Shown: positions 1-8,905, counted from the first letter of the stretch. The stretch is 64,000 nt of DNA from Chloroflexota bacterium (GCA_016234445.1 JACRBT010000001.1:124001-188000); one strand, 5' to 3'. Notes: generated by a model not told the origin, from the sequence alone. Numbers and translations are program-made.

Positions 1-237
1 GGTCGCTTCGGGAAGGGTATAGGCGATGGAGTGGACGCGAGCGAGGCTGGCGCCGCTGGCCGTGGGCAGGGTTTCGTTGGGGATCCGCCGGACCGAGAGC
101 GCGGCCCAGGCCACGACGGTCAGGACGACCGCGAGGATTGCGAGCAAGACGGAAGGAAACTTCCGGGGCACGTGATACCGCTGGTGCTGCACGCCGGGCA
201 CAAACACAGTGTCCACCTCGCGCTCGACGTTCCGCAT
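1..237 (-). CDS. N-terminal part of an unknown single-pass membrane protein (cut by window edge)
   Basis: The minus strand is open from an ATG at 237 to the window edge and gives 79 residues. A short charged N-terminus (MRNVEREVDTVFVPG) is followed by a clear membrane segment at about residues 32-50 (VLLAILAVVLTVVAWAAL) and then a polar region that would lie outside the membrane. This looks like a signal anchor with an extracytoplasmic domain, but the missing C-terminus prevents a family call. The frame stays open upstream of the ATG without a clear start. AGGGGG lies only two bases before the ATG, so the start is not certain. A good promoter lies upstream at 432-460, leaving a long leader. 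Confidence 0.6.
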   Translation of the reverse strand, partial: MRNVEREVDTVFVPGVQHQRYHVPRKFPSVLLAILAVVLTVVAWAALSVRRIPNETLPTASGASLARVHSIAYTLPEAT

Positions 238-425
238 CGCCCCCTGGAGGGCGCTGCGGCGTTGCTGACCCGGCCCCGAAGGAGAGCCTTCGGCGGACCA
301 GCCGCATCGAATTGCCGGTGGTACCCCCGCCGTACCGCCTACGCCACGAGGCCCGACACCTCGCGGCAGTGCTGGGGAGACCCGGCCCGGGACGGTCCCT
401 ATGGGCGCGGGGCAGCCTTCGCACT
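238..425 (-). other. Long structured 5' leader of the edge gene
   Basis: About 188 bases separate the predicted transcription start from the ATG at 237. The stretch contains a perfect 7-bp hairpin (CCGAAGG-AGAG-CCTTCGG on the plus strand, 276-293) and a GGTAC/GTACC inverted repeat near 321-337. It may be a regulatory leader. I compared it by eye with T-box and c-di-AMP (ydaO) consensus elements and found no convincing match. Confidence 0.3.
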
Positions 426-431
426 ACGGCG

Positions 432-460
432 AAAGTACCAGCGGGGATGGCGGGCGTCAA
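432..460 (-). promoter_or_regulatory. Sigma70-type promoter for the edge gene
   Basis: Read on the minus strand, TTGACG (455-460) and TACTTT (432-437) are separated by exactly 17 bases. Both boxes are close to consensus. Transcription would start near 425. Confidence 0.55.
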
Positions 461-522
461 TGCAATCTTTCCGCGTTGTCATGCCCGCCACTCGTGAACC
501 GGGCCGGAACCGGCCGCCGTGG

Positions 523-528
523 TAGCAT
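523..528 (+). promoter_or_regulatory. Extended -10 box, leaderless start of the M50 gene
   Basis: TGG-TAGCAT ends 6 bases before the ATG at 535, so transcription would begin at about the start codon. No Shine-Dalgarno sequence is present. A GGCCGG-AA-CCGGCC palindrome lies just upstream, near the expected -35 region. Confidence 0.45.
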
Positions 529-534
529 CGGGCG

Positions 535-1227
535 ATGGTCTGGTACCTCAGCGAACTTCGCGACCACCCGCAGGCATTCTTCGTCTATTTCGCCGCGACG
601 ATTGTCGCGATCCTCACTGGCTTGGTCTTCCACGAGTTCACCCACGCGTGGACGGCGAACGAACTCGGGGACGACACCGCCCGCCGGCGGGGACGGATGA
701 CCCTCAACCCGCTCGTCCACCTCGATCCCGTCTGGACGGCAGCGATCTTCCTGTTCGGCTTCGGGATGGCGAAGCCGACGCCGGTGCAACCCTACCGGCT
801 GAAGTACGGCCCGCTGCGGGGAAACGCGATCGTCGCCTTCGCGGGGCCGCTCTCGAACTTCGTCTTCGCGGGGCTGGCGGCCATCCCGATCCAGATGGGG
901 CTGGTCGAATCCCGGTTCGCCACCAACGTGGAGGCCGTCATCCGCTTCGGCACCGGCGAGGAGTACGTCTTCCTCTTCCTCTACTTCGTCATCTGGCTCA
1001 ACGTCCTCCTGGGGCTCTTCAACCTCATCCCGATCCCGCCGCTGGACGGGTTCAAGGTGGTGGTCGGGTTCCTCCCGGCGGGCATAGCCCGGGAGCTCAT
1101 CCGGCTGGAGCCCTACGGCTTCGGGATCTTGATGACGATGTTCGTGGTCGGCTTCTTCACCGGGTTCAACCCGATCTGGTTCCTGATCGGGGGCCTGGCC
1201 GACTCGCTCTTCACGCTGCTCGTCTGA
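535..1227 (+). CDS. M50 (site-2 protease family) membrane metalloprotease
   Basis: This 230-residue polytopic membrane protein is a compact site-2-protease-like intramembrane zinc protease without a PDZ domain. The zinc motif HEFTH is at residues 33-37 in the first membrane helix. LNPLVHLDP follows at about 57-65, and IPIPPLDG with the third ligand Asp171 lies in a late helix. GPLSNF at about 104-109 is also typical of the group. The start codon follows a -10 box by 6 bases with no Shine-Dalgarno, so the mRNA is probably leaderless. The HD-domain gene overlaps its stop (TGATG), which indicates translational coupling. The substrate is unknown. Confidence 0.85.
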   Translation: MVWYLSELRDHPQAFFVYFAATIVAILTGLVFHEFTHAWTANELGDDTARRRGRMTLNPLVHLDPVWTAAIFLFGFGMAKPTPVQPYRLKYGPLRGNAIVAFAGPLSNFVFAGLAAIPIQMGLVESRFATNVEAVIRFGTGEEYVFLFLYFVIWLNVLLGLFNLIPIPPLDGFKVVVGFLPAGIARELIRLEPYGFGILMTMFVVGFFTGFNPIWFLIGGLADSLFTLLV

Positions 1228-1709
1228 TGTGGCACCGCGCGCGCCAGTTCTTCGAAGCCGGGAAGCAGCCGGCGGAAGCGGACATCCAGCTCGCGCGGGA
1301 ACGGCTCGCGCCGGACCTCCTCCAGATCTTCCTCGGCCAGCACCCGCGCGATGTCGTCCACTCCGCCGGCACCGCCCGGTGGCTGCTCGAACGCGGCCAC
1401 GACGACCCCGACCTGATCCGCGCGGCGCTCCTCCACGACGTCGCCAAGGGCCATCAGCGCCGGGCAGACCGGGTGGCCTACGTCCTCGCGGCCGCGATCA
1501 ACACCGAGCGGGGGCTCGCCGCCGAAGGTTCGCGGTTCGAAGTGCGCCGGGCAGCCGCGAGGTCCCTGGTCCATTCGGAGGCCGGTGCTCTCTTGCTCCG
1601 AGACCTCGGGGCGCCCCCACGGGTGGTCGACCTTACCCTCCGGCATCACGCTCCGCCGCGGGGGGATGCTATGCTTGTCTTGCTGCAAGAAGCGGATTCC
1701 GCGAACTAG
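1227..1709 (+). CDS. HD-domain phosphohydrolase-like protein
   Basis: The product has 160 residues with an HD-superfamily signature: His in VVHSAG, the HD pair in ALLHDVAKG, and a later LRHHAPP with a terminal EAD. HD proteins are metal-dependent phosphohydrolases acting on nucleotides or cyclic nucleotides. The substrate cannot be read from the sequence. The start is the ATG overlapping the M50 stop codon (TGATG). It lies 30 bases upstream of tyrA and is probably in the same operon. Confidence 0.75.
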   Translation: MWHRARQFFEAGKQPAEADIQLARERLAPDLLQIFLGQHPRDVVHSAGTARWLLERGHDDPDLIRAALLHDVAKGHQRRADRVAYVLAAAINTERGLAAEGSRFEVRRAAARSLVHSEAGALLLRDLGAPPRVVDLTLRHHAPPRGDAMLVLLQEADSAN

Positions 1710-1739
1710 CGCGGCGCGGCAGCCTACAACGGGGTATCC

Positions 1740-2801
1740 ATGGCACAGTCCCAGGTCGCCATCATTGGCACCGGTCTCATCGGCACTTCCATCGGCTTGA
1801 ATCTCATGGCGCGGAAGGACCGCAGCTACACCGTGGTCGGCGCCGACCGTGACCGCGGGGCCGCTCGCACCGCGAAGAAGTTCGGCGCCCTGGACAGGGA
1901 AGTCGGCTCCATCGAAGAAGCCGTCGAGGGCGCCGGCCTGGTCATCCTGGCTGTGCCGGTCATGGGCGCGCGGCGGATCCTCCAGGACGCCGCGCGGTAC
2001 GTGAAGCCCGGGACCGTCATCACCGACACCTGCAGCACCAAGGCCGAGGTCATGCGTTGGGCCGAGGAGTTCCTCCCGGCCGAGGTGTACTTCGTCGGCG
2101 GGCACCCCATGGCCGGGAAGGAAGCCAGCGGCCCGGAGGCGGCCACCGTCGACCTCTTCAAGGAAGCGACGTGGGCGATGACGCCCTCCCCGCGCGCCCA
2201 CGAGGGCGCCGTCCAGGTCGTCCAGGGGCTCATCGAGTCGATGGGCGCGACCCCTCTCTACATCGACCCGGCCGAGCACGACCAGTACGCCGCGGCCATC
2301 AGCCACGTCCCACTGCTGATTTCGGTGGCGCTCTTCCGGATGGCGCGCGACAGCGCCGCCTGGGACGACCTCTCCTTGCTCGCCGGTCCCGGCTTCCGGG
2401 ATCTCACCCGGCTGGCCAGCGGCGACCCCGCCATGGCCCGCGACATCGTCAGCACCAACCGCGAAGCCATCGTCCACTGGCTGCGGCGCTTCCGCGACGA
2501 ACTCGACACGGTCGCGAAGGCGGTGGAGGTCGGCGACGAACCGGTGAAGGACCTCCTGGCCAGCACCCAGCTCGACCGCGACACCTTCATCCTGAACCCG
2601 CCCCGGCGCCGCCGCATTGAGAAGATGGAAGCACCCTCCGCCCAGGACGCGATCGGCCACATGTTCGTCGGGGGGATGTACGACCGGTTGAAGCAGATGT
2701 CGTCGGCGAACGGCGATGGCGGCCGCGCCCCGCGGACAACGGACAGCGACCGCGAACTGCGCCGCAAGCTGGGCATCGAAGAAGACGACGACCGGCGATG
2801 A
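1740..2801 (+). CDS. tyrA: Prephenate (or arogenate) dehydrogenase
   Basis: This 353-residue enzyme oxidatively decarboxylates prephenate to 4-hydroxyphenylpyruvate in tyrosine synthesis. The Rossmann motif GTGLIG is at residues 11-16, after VAII. HPMAGKE carries the catalytic His region, and ISHVPLLIS is the helical dimerisation part typical of the PDH family. No ACT domain is evident: the C-terminal ~70 residues are a charged tail rather than a recognisable regulatory domain. It overlaps aroA by 4 bp (ATGA), so the two shikimate/aromatic genes are translationally coupled. Confidence 0.9.
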   Translation: MAQSQVAIIGTGLIGTSIGLNLMARKDRSYTVVGADRDRGAARTAKKFGALDREVGSIEEAVEGAGLVILAVPVMGARRILQDAARYVKPGTVITDTCSTKAEVMRWAEEFLPAEVYFVGGHPMAGKEASGPEAATVDLFKEATWAMTPSPRAHEGAVQVVQGLIESMGATPLYIDPAEHDQYAAAISHVPLLISVALFRMARDSAAWDDLSLLAGPGFRDLTRLASGDPAMARDIVSTNREAIVHWLRRFRDELDTVAKAVEVGDEPVKDLLASTQLDRDTFILNPPRRRRIEKMEAPSAQDAIGHMFVGGMYDRLKQMSSANGDGGRAPRTTDSDRELRRKLGIEEDDDRR

Positions 2802-4099
2802 GCGTGCCGGTCAACCGCCCCGAACGGGTCCGGGCGACGATCACGGTACCGCCGGACAAGTCCGTCTCGCACCGGGCACTGATCTTCAACGCCATCGCCG
2901 ACGGCCGGGCGACAATCGACCACCTCCTCGACTCCGCGGACGTGCGTTCGACCGCGCGTTGCCTCGCCGCGCTTGGCGTCGAGATCGACTGGCCGGCCGG
3001 GAGCCCGCGCGCGACGGTCACCGGGCGCGGCATGCACGGCCTCTACGAGAGCGACGACGTGCTCGACTGCGGCAACAGCGGCACGACGATGCGGCTGCTT
3101 TCCGGGTTGCTGGCGGCACACCCACTCCTCAGCATCCTCACCGGGGACGAATCGCTCCGCAGCCGCCCGATGGCGCGCGTGATCTCCCCCCTGCGCAAGA
3201 TGGGGGCGCACATCCTCGCCCGGAAGGGGGACGCGGTCGCGCCGGTGGTGATCAAAGGCGGCAACCTCAAGGGCATCGCCTTCGAGAGCCCCGTGGCGAG
3301 CGCGCAGGTGAAGTCGGCCGTGCTCCTCGCGGGCCTCTACGCGGAGGGGGAAACAAGGGTGCGCGAACCAGAACGTTCCCGCGACCACACCGAGCGGATG
3401 CTGGCGGCCATGGGCGCTGACGTGTTCGACTCTGGGGCCGTCGGTGTGCGTCCGGCCTCCCGGCTGGCGCCGCTTTCGCTGCGGGTGCCCGGCGACATCT
3501 CGAGCGCCGCGCCCTGGCTGGTACTCGGCGCCTGCCACCCCGACGCCGAAATCGTCCTGAAAGGGATGAACACGAACCCAACCCGGACCGGCCTCCTCGA
3601 CATCCTCTCGGCGATGAGCGCCACCATCGAGATCACAGAAGAGCGCACGATGGGCGGCGAGCCCGTGGCCGATGTCGTCGTGCGTACATCGACGCTGCGC
3701 GGCACGGAAGTTGGCGGCGCACTCGTCCCGCGGGCGATCGACGAGCTGCCGCTGGTCGCCCTCCTCGCCTGTTTCGCCGAAGGGACGACGGTCGTCCGCG
3801 ATGCCGCCGAACTGCGGGCCAAGGAGTCGGACCGCGTAGACTCGGTCGTCCGCGTGCTGGGCCGAATGGGCGCGAAAGTGCGGGCGCGCGACGACGGCTT
3901 CGTCGTGGAGGGGCCAGTGAAACTCCACGGCGCCCGCATCGACGCCGGCGGCGACCACCGGATCGGCATGCTGGCCGGCATCGCCGGGTGCCTGGCGGAC
4001 GGCGACACTAGGGTGGAGAACGGCGCCGTGGACGTGTCGTACCCCGCCTTTTGGGAACAGCTGGCCAACGCTGCTTCAGGGACAGCCACAATCCGATGA
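2798..4099 (+). CDS. aroA: 3-phosphoshikimate 1-carboxyvinyltransferase (EPSP synthase)
   Basis: This 433-residue cytosolic enzyme transfers the enolpyruvyl group of PEP to shikimate-3-phosphate, the sixth shikimate step. Family motifs are all present: DKSVSHRAL near the N-terminus, LDCGNSGTTMRLL (PEP/S3P site) around residue 90, and LRAKESDRV before the last third. The length matches the family. It overlaps both neighbours by 4 bp (tyrA stop/aroA ATG, aroA stop/gmk ATG). Confidence 0.95.
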   Translation: MSVPVNRPERVRATITVPPDKSVSHRALIFNAIADGRATIDHLLDSADVRSTARCLAALGVEIDWPAGSPRATVTGRGMHGLYESDDVLDCGNSGTTMRLLSGLLAAHPLLSILTGDESLRSRPMARVISPLRKMGAHILARKGDAVAPVVIKGGNLKGIAFESPVASAQVKSAVLLAGLYAEGETRVREPERSRDHTERMLAAMGADVFDSGAVGVRPASRLAPLSLRVPGDISSAAPWLVLGACHPDAEIVLKGMNTNPTRTGLLDILSAMSATIEITEERTMGGEPVADVVVRTSTLRGTEVGGALVPRAIDELPLVALLACFAEGTTVVRDAAELRAKESDRVDSVVRVLGRMGAKVRARDDGFVVEGPVKLHGARIDAGGDHRIGMLAGIAGCLADGDTRVENGAVDVSYPAFWEQLANAASGTATIR

Positions 4100-4695
4100 C
4101 CGCGAACCCGCTGGTGATCGTCCTCCACGGCCCCTCCGGGGTCGGGAAGGACAGCGTCATCGAAGCCCTCCGGGCGCGCACCGGCATCCACAGGGCGACG
4201 AGCAGCACCACCCGCGCACCCCGCGACAACGAACGCCACGGCATCGACTACTACTTCCTTTCGAAGCAGGAGTTCCTGCGAAAGGTCGAGGCGGGCGAAT
4301 TCGCCGAACACGCGGTCGTCTATGGCGACCTGAAGGGGCTGGAGCGCAGCGAAATCGAGGGGCCGCTCGCGCGCGGCGAAGACGTGATCATCCGCACCGA
4401 CGTCCAGGGCGCGCGCACCTGGCGGGAACGCCTCGAAGGCGCCCTCTTCATCTTCCTCATGGCCGAGGACCGGGAAGCGCTGCGTGCCCGGCTCATCGAA
4501 CGCGGAAGCGAAGACGGCGAGTCGCTGGCCCGCCGGATCGCGGAGTTGGAAGAAGAGCTTTCGGACGTCGAGAACAATGACTACGTCGTCGTGAACCATC
4601 ACGGCCGGCTCGACGCCTCGGTGGACGAGATCGCGGCCATCATCGCGCGCGAACGGCAGGAGACGGGCCGCCCGGCGCCGCGTCTCCGCGACTGA
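4096..4695 (+). CDS. gmk: Guanylate kinase
   Basis: This 199-residue P-loop kinase converts GMP to GDP. The Walker A motif is GPSGVGKDS, followed by TSSTTRAPRDNE (GMP binding), GIDYYFLS and VVYGDLKG, all typical of guanylate kinases. They separate it from cytidylate kinase, which more often follows aroA. The start chosen is the ATG overlapping the aroA stop codon. A longer in-frame start 15 codons upstream would lie inside aroA and adds nonconserved sequence. Confidence 0.9.
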   Translation: MTANPLVIVLHGPSGVGKDSVIEALRARTGIHRATSSTTRAPRDNERHGIDYYFLSKQEFLRKVEAGEFAEHAVVYGDLKGLERSEIEGPLARGEDVIIRTDVQGARTWRERLEGALFIFLMAEDREALRARLIERGSEDGESLARRIAELEEELSDVENNDYVVVNHHGRLDASVDEIAAIIARERQETGRPAPRLRD

Positions 4696-4718
4696 TTCCC
4701 CGGTTTCCCTGATGCCCA

Positions 4719-4724
4719 TACGAT
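4719..4724 (+). promoter_or_regulatory. -10 box for the SDR gene
   Basis: TACGAT lies in the gap between gmk and the SDR gene and would start transcription near 4731, giving a short leader with the AGGAGG ribosome site. No clear -35 box was found. Confidence 0.35.
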
Positions 4725-4752
4725 GGCCCGGCGCAACGCGCAGGAGGCGGCC

Positions 4753-5625
4753 ATGGACCCATCGTTCGCGAAGCTTTTCGACCTCTCCGGGAAGGTGGCG
4801 CTGGTCACCGGGGCATCCAGCGGCCTTGGGGTGGCGTTTGCGCGCGGCCTGGCGCGGGCGGGCGCAGACGTCGCGGTCACGGCGCGGCGCCAGGAGCTGA
4901 TCGACCAGACGGCGGAGATGGTGCGCTCCTTCGGGGGCCGGTCGAGCGCGATCACGGCGGACATCACGGTCGACGACCAGCTGGAGGGGCTGTTCCGGCG
5001 GGTGGCCGAGGAGTTCGGCCGGATCGACATCCTCGTGAACAACGCCGGCTACACGGACCGCTCCGGCCTGCGCCACGACCAGTCAAGCGCCCGGCGGATC
5101 CGGTCGATCGTCGAATTGGACCTGCTGGCGACGATCAACGGCTGCCGGCTGGCCGCCCAGCAGATGCTGCTCCAGGGCGGCGGGACGATCATCAACGTCA
5201 GCTCCATCCTCGGCCGGGTTGGGAGCGAGTTCCGGGCCGCTTCGTACCACGCGGCGAAGGGTGGCGTTGACGCGCTCACGCGGGTGCTGGCGCTGGAATA
5301 CGCGCGCGAGAACATCCGCGTGAACGCGATCGCGCCCTCGTACTTCGCGGGCACGGAGATGATGGACAAGGTGTTCGAAGCCACCCCGGGGACGAAGGTG
5401 CAGGCGGAGACGCGGACGCCGATGGGCCGCCTCGGCAACCCCGAAGACCTCGAAGGCGCGGTCGTCTTCCTCGCCTCCGACGCGGCGCGCTACATCACCG
5501 GCCACATCCTCTACGTGGACGGCGGCTGGACCGCCGGGGGCGGCTACCACCAGTTGCCGCCCCCTTGGGAAAGCGAGCCCGGGCGCCAGATGACGGAGTG
5601 GCCCCCTCAGGGCACGAGGGCGTAG
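4753..5625 (+). CDS. SDR family oxidoreductase (active-site residues intact)
   Basis: This 290-residue classical short-chain dehydrogenase/reductase has the cofactor motif TGASSGLG, NNAGYTD, and the Ser/Tyr/Lys set in INVSS and SYHAAK. IYVDGGW near the end is the usual C-terminal motif. The start is set by a perfect AGGAGG five bases before the ATG at 4753. An upstream in-frame ATG at 4723 overlaps the predicted -10 box and is unlikely. Its last 19 bp overlap the convergent methyltransferase gene. The substrate is unknown; gluconate or 3-oxoacyl substrates are common in this group. Confidence 0.85.
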   Translation: MDPSFAKLFDLSGKVALVTGASSGLGVAFARGLARAGADVAVTARRQELIDQTAEMVRSFGGRSSAITADITVDDQLEGLFRRVAEEFGRIDILVNNAGYTDRSGLRHDQSSARRIRSIVELDLLATINGCRLAAQQMLLQGGGTIINVSSILGRVGSEFRAASYHAAKGGVDALTRVLALEYARENIRVNAIAPSYFAGTEMMDKVFEATPGTKVQAETRTPMGRLGNPEDLEGAVVFLASDAARYITGHILYVDGGWTAGGGYHQLPPPWESEPGRQMTEWPPQGTRA

Positions 5626-6698
5626 AACCGGAAGAGGTCGTGTTCGAGCGGAAGGATGTCGACCCGCGAGAACCCTGCCTGCTCCGCGTAGCGGCGGAAC
5701 ACCGGCGGGCGCATCACGGTTCCTGTCCCGGCCGACGGTTGATGAGACATGCCGTCGGGGAGACAGACCGTGAGGCTGAAGCCGTACATCAGCCGCTCGG
5801 TGAAGTCGCCGATGGCGCCGAACTCCTCGCCTACACCTTCGTCCATCACCAGGACCGTGCCGCCGGGTTTCACCAGCCGCCCCATGGTCCGAAGGACGGA
5901 GACCGGGTCGGGCACGTCGTGAATGCATTCGAACGCCGCGACGAGGTCGTAGTCGCCTGCGATAGAACCGTCCCCGGCGTCACGATGGTGGATGGTGACG
6001 CGGTCGGACAGGCCAGCCGCAGCAACGTTCGCCCGGGCCATGTCCACCGATGCGGCATCAAGGTCGAAGCCGTCGACCCGCACGCCCGGGTAGCCGCGCG
6101 CGATCGCGATCGCCGCCCAGCCCCCGCCGGGGCCGATCTCCGCCACCCGCGCGCCAGGCGTCTTCAGGGCAGCGTCCAGGCCCGGGACCTGCGAGAGGTA
6201 GCCAGGGACGAGGCTGTTGATGAAGAACGGGCGGTTGAAGTCGGCCTGGGCCGTGCGCATGTCTTCGCCGTAGGCCTCCCATGGCACCCCGCCGCCAGAC
6301 CGATAGGCGTTGAGGAGCCCCGGAGCCTGGGCGAAGGCCGAGGCTACGAACCGGCCAACGGGGGCAACAAACAGTTCGCTGTCGCCATCGACGAGGACCG
6401 CTTCGTAGCCCGCGGGAAGGGAGTAGCGCCGCGCGCTCCCGTCGCTCGACGGACCGACCGCGAGGATCCCCGTGGTCGCCTGCTGCTCCAGCCACTCGCG
6501 GATGTAGCGCTCGTGGGTGCCGGTTCGAGCGGCCAGTTCCGCGGGCGTGGCGGGTCCCTCCTGGTGAAGAGAGCGGTAAAGCCCCAATTTCTCTCCCGCA
6601 TAGACTGCGAAGATGTCCATGCTCCCGATCGCTGATTCGAGGAGCCGCCCGACGAGTTCCTCAGGGGCGGCAAGCCCGGACTCCGCTCCGTCTGCCAC
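5607..6698 (-). CDS. SAM-dependent methyltransferase with N-terminal winged helix
   Basis: The product has 363 residues. An N-terminal winged-helix-like segment (about 15-90, with ELAARTGTHERYIREWL) precedes a class I methyltransferase fold with the SAM-binding motif VAEIGPGGGW and later VMDEGVGEE. This arrangement resembles mycobacterial Rv2258c-type methyltransferases, where the helical/winged region serves dimerisation and substrate binding rather than DNA binding. The start is GTG, five bases after a GGAGG site. The substrate is unknown. Confidence 0.8.
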   Translation of the reverse strand: MADGAESGLAAPEELVGRLLESAIGSMDIFAVYAGEKLGLYRSLHQEGPATPAELAARTGTHERYIREWLEQQATTGILAVGPSSDGSARRYSLPAGYEAVLVDGDSELFVAPVGRFVASAFAQAPGLLNAYRSGGGVPWEAYGEDMRTAQADFNRPFFINSLVPGYLSQVPGLDAALKTPGARVAEIGPGGGWAAIAIARGYPGVRVDGFDLDAASVDMARANVAAAGLSDRVTIHHRDAGDGSIAGDYDLVAAFECIHDVPDPVSVLRTMGRLVKPGGTVLVMDEGVGEEFGAIGDFTERLMYGFSLTVCLPDGMSHQPSAGTGTVMRPPVFRRYAEQAGFSRVDILPLEHDLFRFYALVP

Positions 6699-6791
6699 GA
6701 TGACCTCCCATGCTCACGTGATTGCGCCGCCGAAGTGGACTGGCGGCTGCGGGCCGCATTCTACACAGAGACGGGGGAGGTCTGGGAGCAG

Positions 6792-7832
6792 TTACCCGCC
6801 CTTGCTTGCGCCGGTGATGTCCGCCATGAGGTAGAGCGCCTCCTTCTGGCGGGCCTGGACGAGCATCGTCGTCACGCCGGCGTCTTCCCAGGCGCGGTAG
6901 CGTTCCTTGATGCGCTCCACGGGCCCGACGAGCGACATCTCGTCGCAGAGTTCGTCGGGGACGGCCTCGGTGGCTTCGGCCTTGCGTCCCGCGAGGTACA
7001 GTTCCTGGATCTTCGCGGCCGCTTCCTTGTAGCCGTACTTGATCGCCATCTCGTTGTGGAAGTTCTTCTCCTTCGCGCCCATGCCGCCCACGTAGAGGGC
7101 GAGGTTCGGCTTCATGGAGGCGAGCCCGGCCTTCACGTCGTCGGTGATGGCGACCGTGCACCCGGCGGCGATGTCGAAGTCCTTGTAGGACTTGCCGTTG
7201 CCGGCCCGGCGGAAGCCTTCTTCAAGCGACGGCTTGAAGAGGCCCACGCGCTGGGGCGAGAACCAGATCGGCAGCCAGCCATCGGCGAGTTCGGCGGTGT
7301 TTCGGATGTTCACGGGGCCCATGGTGGCGAGGTACACGGGCAACTGGCGGCCGTGGAGGATGCTCTTCAGGGGCTTGCCGAGGCCGCTGGCGCCGGGCCC
7401 GGTGTAGGGCAGCTGGTACTCCTCGCCGTGGTATTCCACCGGCTCGTCGCGCGCCCAGATCTTCCGCAGGATCTCGACGTATTCCCGGGTGCGGGCGGCC
7501 GGCTTGCCATAGGGGACGCCGTGCCAGCCTTCGACCACCTGCGGCCCGGAGAGCCCGAGACCGACAAGGACGCGCCCGCCGGAGAGCTGGTCCAGGGTGG
7601 ACATGGTCATCGCGCACATCGCCGGGGTGCGGCCCGGGATCTGCATGATCCCCGTGCCGAGCTTGATCCGGGACGTCTTCGCCGCCAGGTAGGCGAGAGG
7701 GGTGACGGCGTCGGAGCCGTAGGCCTCCGCTGTCCAGACGGAGTCGTAGCCGAGGCGTTCGACTTCGAGGACGAGGTCGAGGGGGAGGGACATCTGGGCG
7801 CCGGAATAGCCGATGTTGATCGCGAGCTTCAT
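6792..7832 (-). CDS. LLM-class F420-dependent oxidoreductase
   Basis: This 346-residue luciferase-like TIM-barrel protein has the family hallmarks NIGYSG, YDSVWTAEAYGSDA, IKLGTGIMQIPGRTP and LGLGLSGPQVVEGWHG. Close relatives (the Rv3520c-like group) are predicted to use deazaflavin F420, so the organism probably makes F420. The ATG is preceded by AAGGAG at good spacing, and a TACAAT -10 box is just upstream. It is a single gene; the substrate is unknown. Confidence 0.85.
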   Translation of the reverse strand: MKLAINIGYSGAQMSLPLDLVLEVERLGYDSVWTAEAYGSDAVTPLAYLAAKTSRIKLGTGIMQIPGRTPAMCAMTMSTLDQLSGGRVLVGLGLSGPQVVEGWHGVPYGKPAARTREYVEILRKIWARDEPVEYHGEEYQLPYTGPGASGLGKPLKSILHGRQLPVYLATMGPVNIRNTAELADGWLPIWFSPQRVGLFKPSLEEGFRRAGNGKSYKDFDIAAGCTVAITDDVKAGLASMKPNLALYVGGMGAKEKNFHNEMAIKYGYKEAAAKIQELYLAGRKAEATEAVPDELCDEMSLVGPVERIKERYRAWEDAGVTTMLVQARQKEALYLMADITGASKGG

Positions 7833-7854
7833 TGGGGTCTCCTTGGTGGAGCGA

Positions 7855-7860
7855 ATTGTA
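7855..7860 (-). promoter_or_regulatory. -10 box (TACAAT) for the LLM gene
   Basis: On the minus strand TACAAT lies 22 bases upstream of the ATG, with the AAGGAG ribosome site between them. The -35 region is poor. Confidence 0.45.
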
Positions 7861-7928
7861 CGCGCTTACCACGTGAGAACGCCCCCACAGAGGCAGCCAC
7901 CGGCAACGGGCGGTAAGGTGGAAGGAGC

Positions 7929-8876
7929 ATGGCAGCCCGAGCCGAGGGAGCCCACGGCCATACACACGTCTCGACCTTCGCTGCGAGCACGGGCGAGGGC
8001 GTCTGGGCGCTCAAGTGGGGCACGGCCGGCCTCGCCGCCACAACGGCGCTCCAGTTGGTGCTCCTCCTCTTCAGCGGGTCCGTCGCGCTCCTCGGCGACA
8101 CGCTCCACAACGGGGTCGACGTGGCCGGGACCGCGGTGGTCTGGGCAGCGTTCCGGCTTTCCCGCCGGGCGCGGTCGGACCGCTTCAGCTACGGCTACCA
8201 TCGCTTCGAAGACTTCGCCGGGCTGTTCGTGGTCGTCCTCATCCTCGCCGGCGCCGGGCTCGTGCTCTTCGAATCCGCCATGGCCTTCGGGCACGACCGC
8301 GAAGTCGCGCGGCCATGGCTGGCCCTGGCCGCCGGCGCGATCGGCTTCCTCGGCAACGAAGGTGTCGCCCAGCTGAAGATCCGGACGGGCCGGCGGATCA
8401 GCAGCGCCGCGCTCGTCGCCGACGGGCTCCATTCCCGGACCGACGGGCTCACGTCGCTGGGCGTGGTCGCCGCCGGGATCGGACTGCTCCTCGGCGCCAC
8501 GTGGCTCGACGCGAGCATCGGCCTGGTGATCGGGCTGGTCATCCTCTGGACGGCGTGGGGGTCGGGCCGGGAAGTGATCCTGAGACTCCTGGACCACTCC
8601 GACCCCGTGCTCCGCGCAGAACTCCTGGGCGTGGCGGTGACAGTTCCTCTTGTCGCGCACGTCAACGAACTCCGGCTTCGCCAGCTCGGGCGGACCGTCC
8701 ACGTGGTCGCCAACGTGTGTGTGCCCTCCGACACGCCCCTCGGCCTCGCACACGACGCGGCGGAGGCGCTCCAGGCCGCCTGGCTCGAAGACCTCCCGCC
8801 GGGGTCGGTCGTCGACATCCACCTCGACCCGTACTACCCCAACGGGGTCCACGCAGGTCACCCCCAGGCGATGTAG
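7929..8876 (+). CDS. Cation diffusion facilitator (CDF) metal exporter
   Basis: This 315-residue inner-membrane protein has about six membrane helices. The metal-site pairs HNGVD (second helix) and HSRTD (fifth helix) follow the HxxxD pattern of zinc-type CDF transporters. A His-containing N-terminus (AHGHTHV) and a C-terminal cytosolic domain (about 210-305, ending DIHLDPYY) complete the family architecture. These proteins export Zn2+ or similar ions in exchange for protons. AAGGAG lies right before the ATG. Confidence 0.9.
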   Translation: MAARAEGAHGHTHVSTFAASTGEGVWALKWGTAGLAATTALQLVLLLFSGSVALLGDTLHNGVDVAGTAVVWAAFRLSRRARSDRFSYGYHRFEDFAGLFVVVLILAGAGLVLFESAMAFGHDREVARPWLALAAGAIGFLGNEGVAQLKIRTGRRISSAALVADGLHSRTDGLTSLGVVAAGIGLLLGATWLDASIGLVIGLVILWTAWGSGREVILRLLDHSDPVLRAELLGVAVTVPLVAHVNELRLRQLGRTVHVVANVCVPSDTPLGLAHDAAEALQAAWLEDLPPGSVVDIHLDPYYPNGVHAGHPQAM

Positions 8877-8905
8877 GCGCCGATCGGCCTTAGCTGGCGG
8901 GGCCG

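Noticed and set aside
238-425. T-box or c-di-AMP riboswitch in the minus-strand leader
   Set aside because: A GGTACxxxxxxxGTACC stem looked suggestive, but the T-box sequence (GGGTGGNACCGCG) and the ydaO core are not present.
4051-4095. Upstream extension of guanylate kinase
   Set aside because: It lies within the end of aroA and adds nonconserved residues; the ATG overlapping the aroA stop fits the family start.
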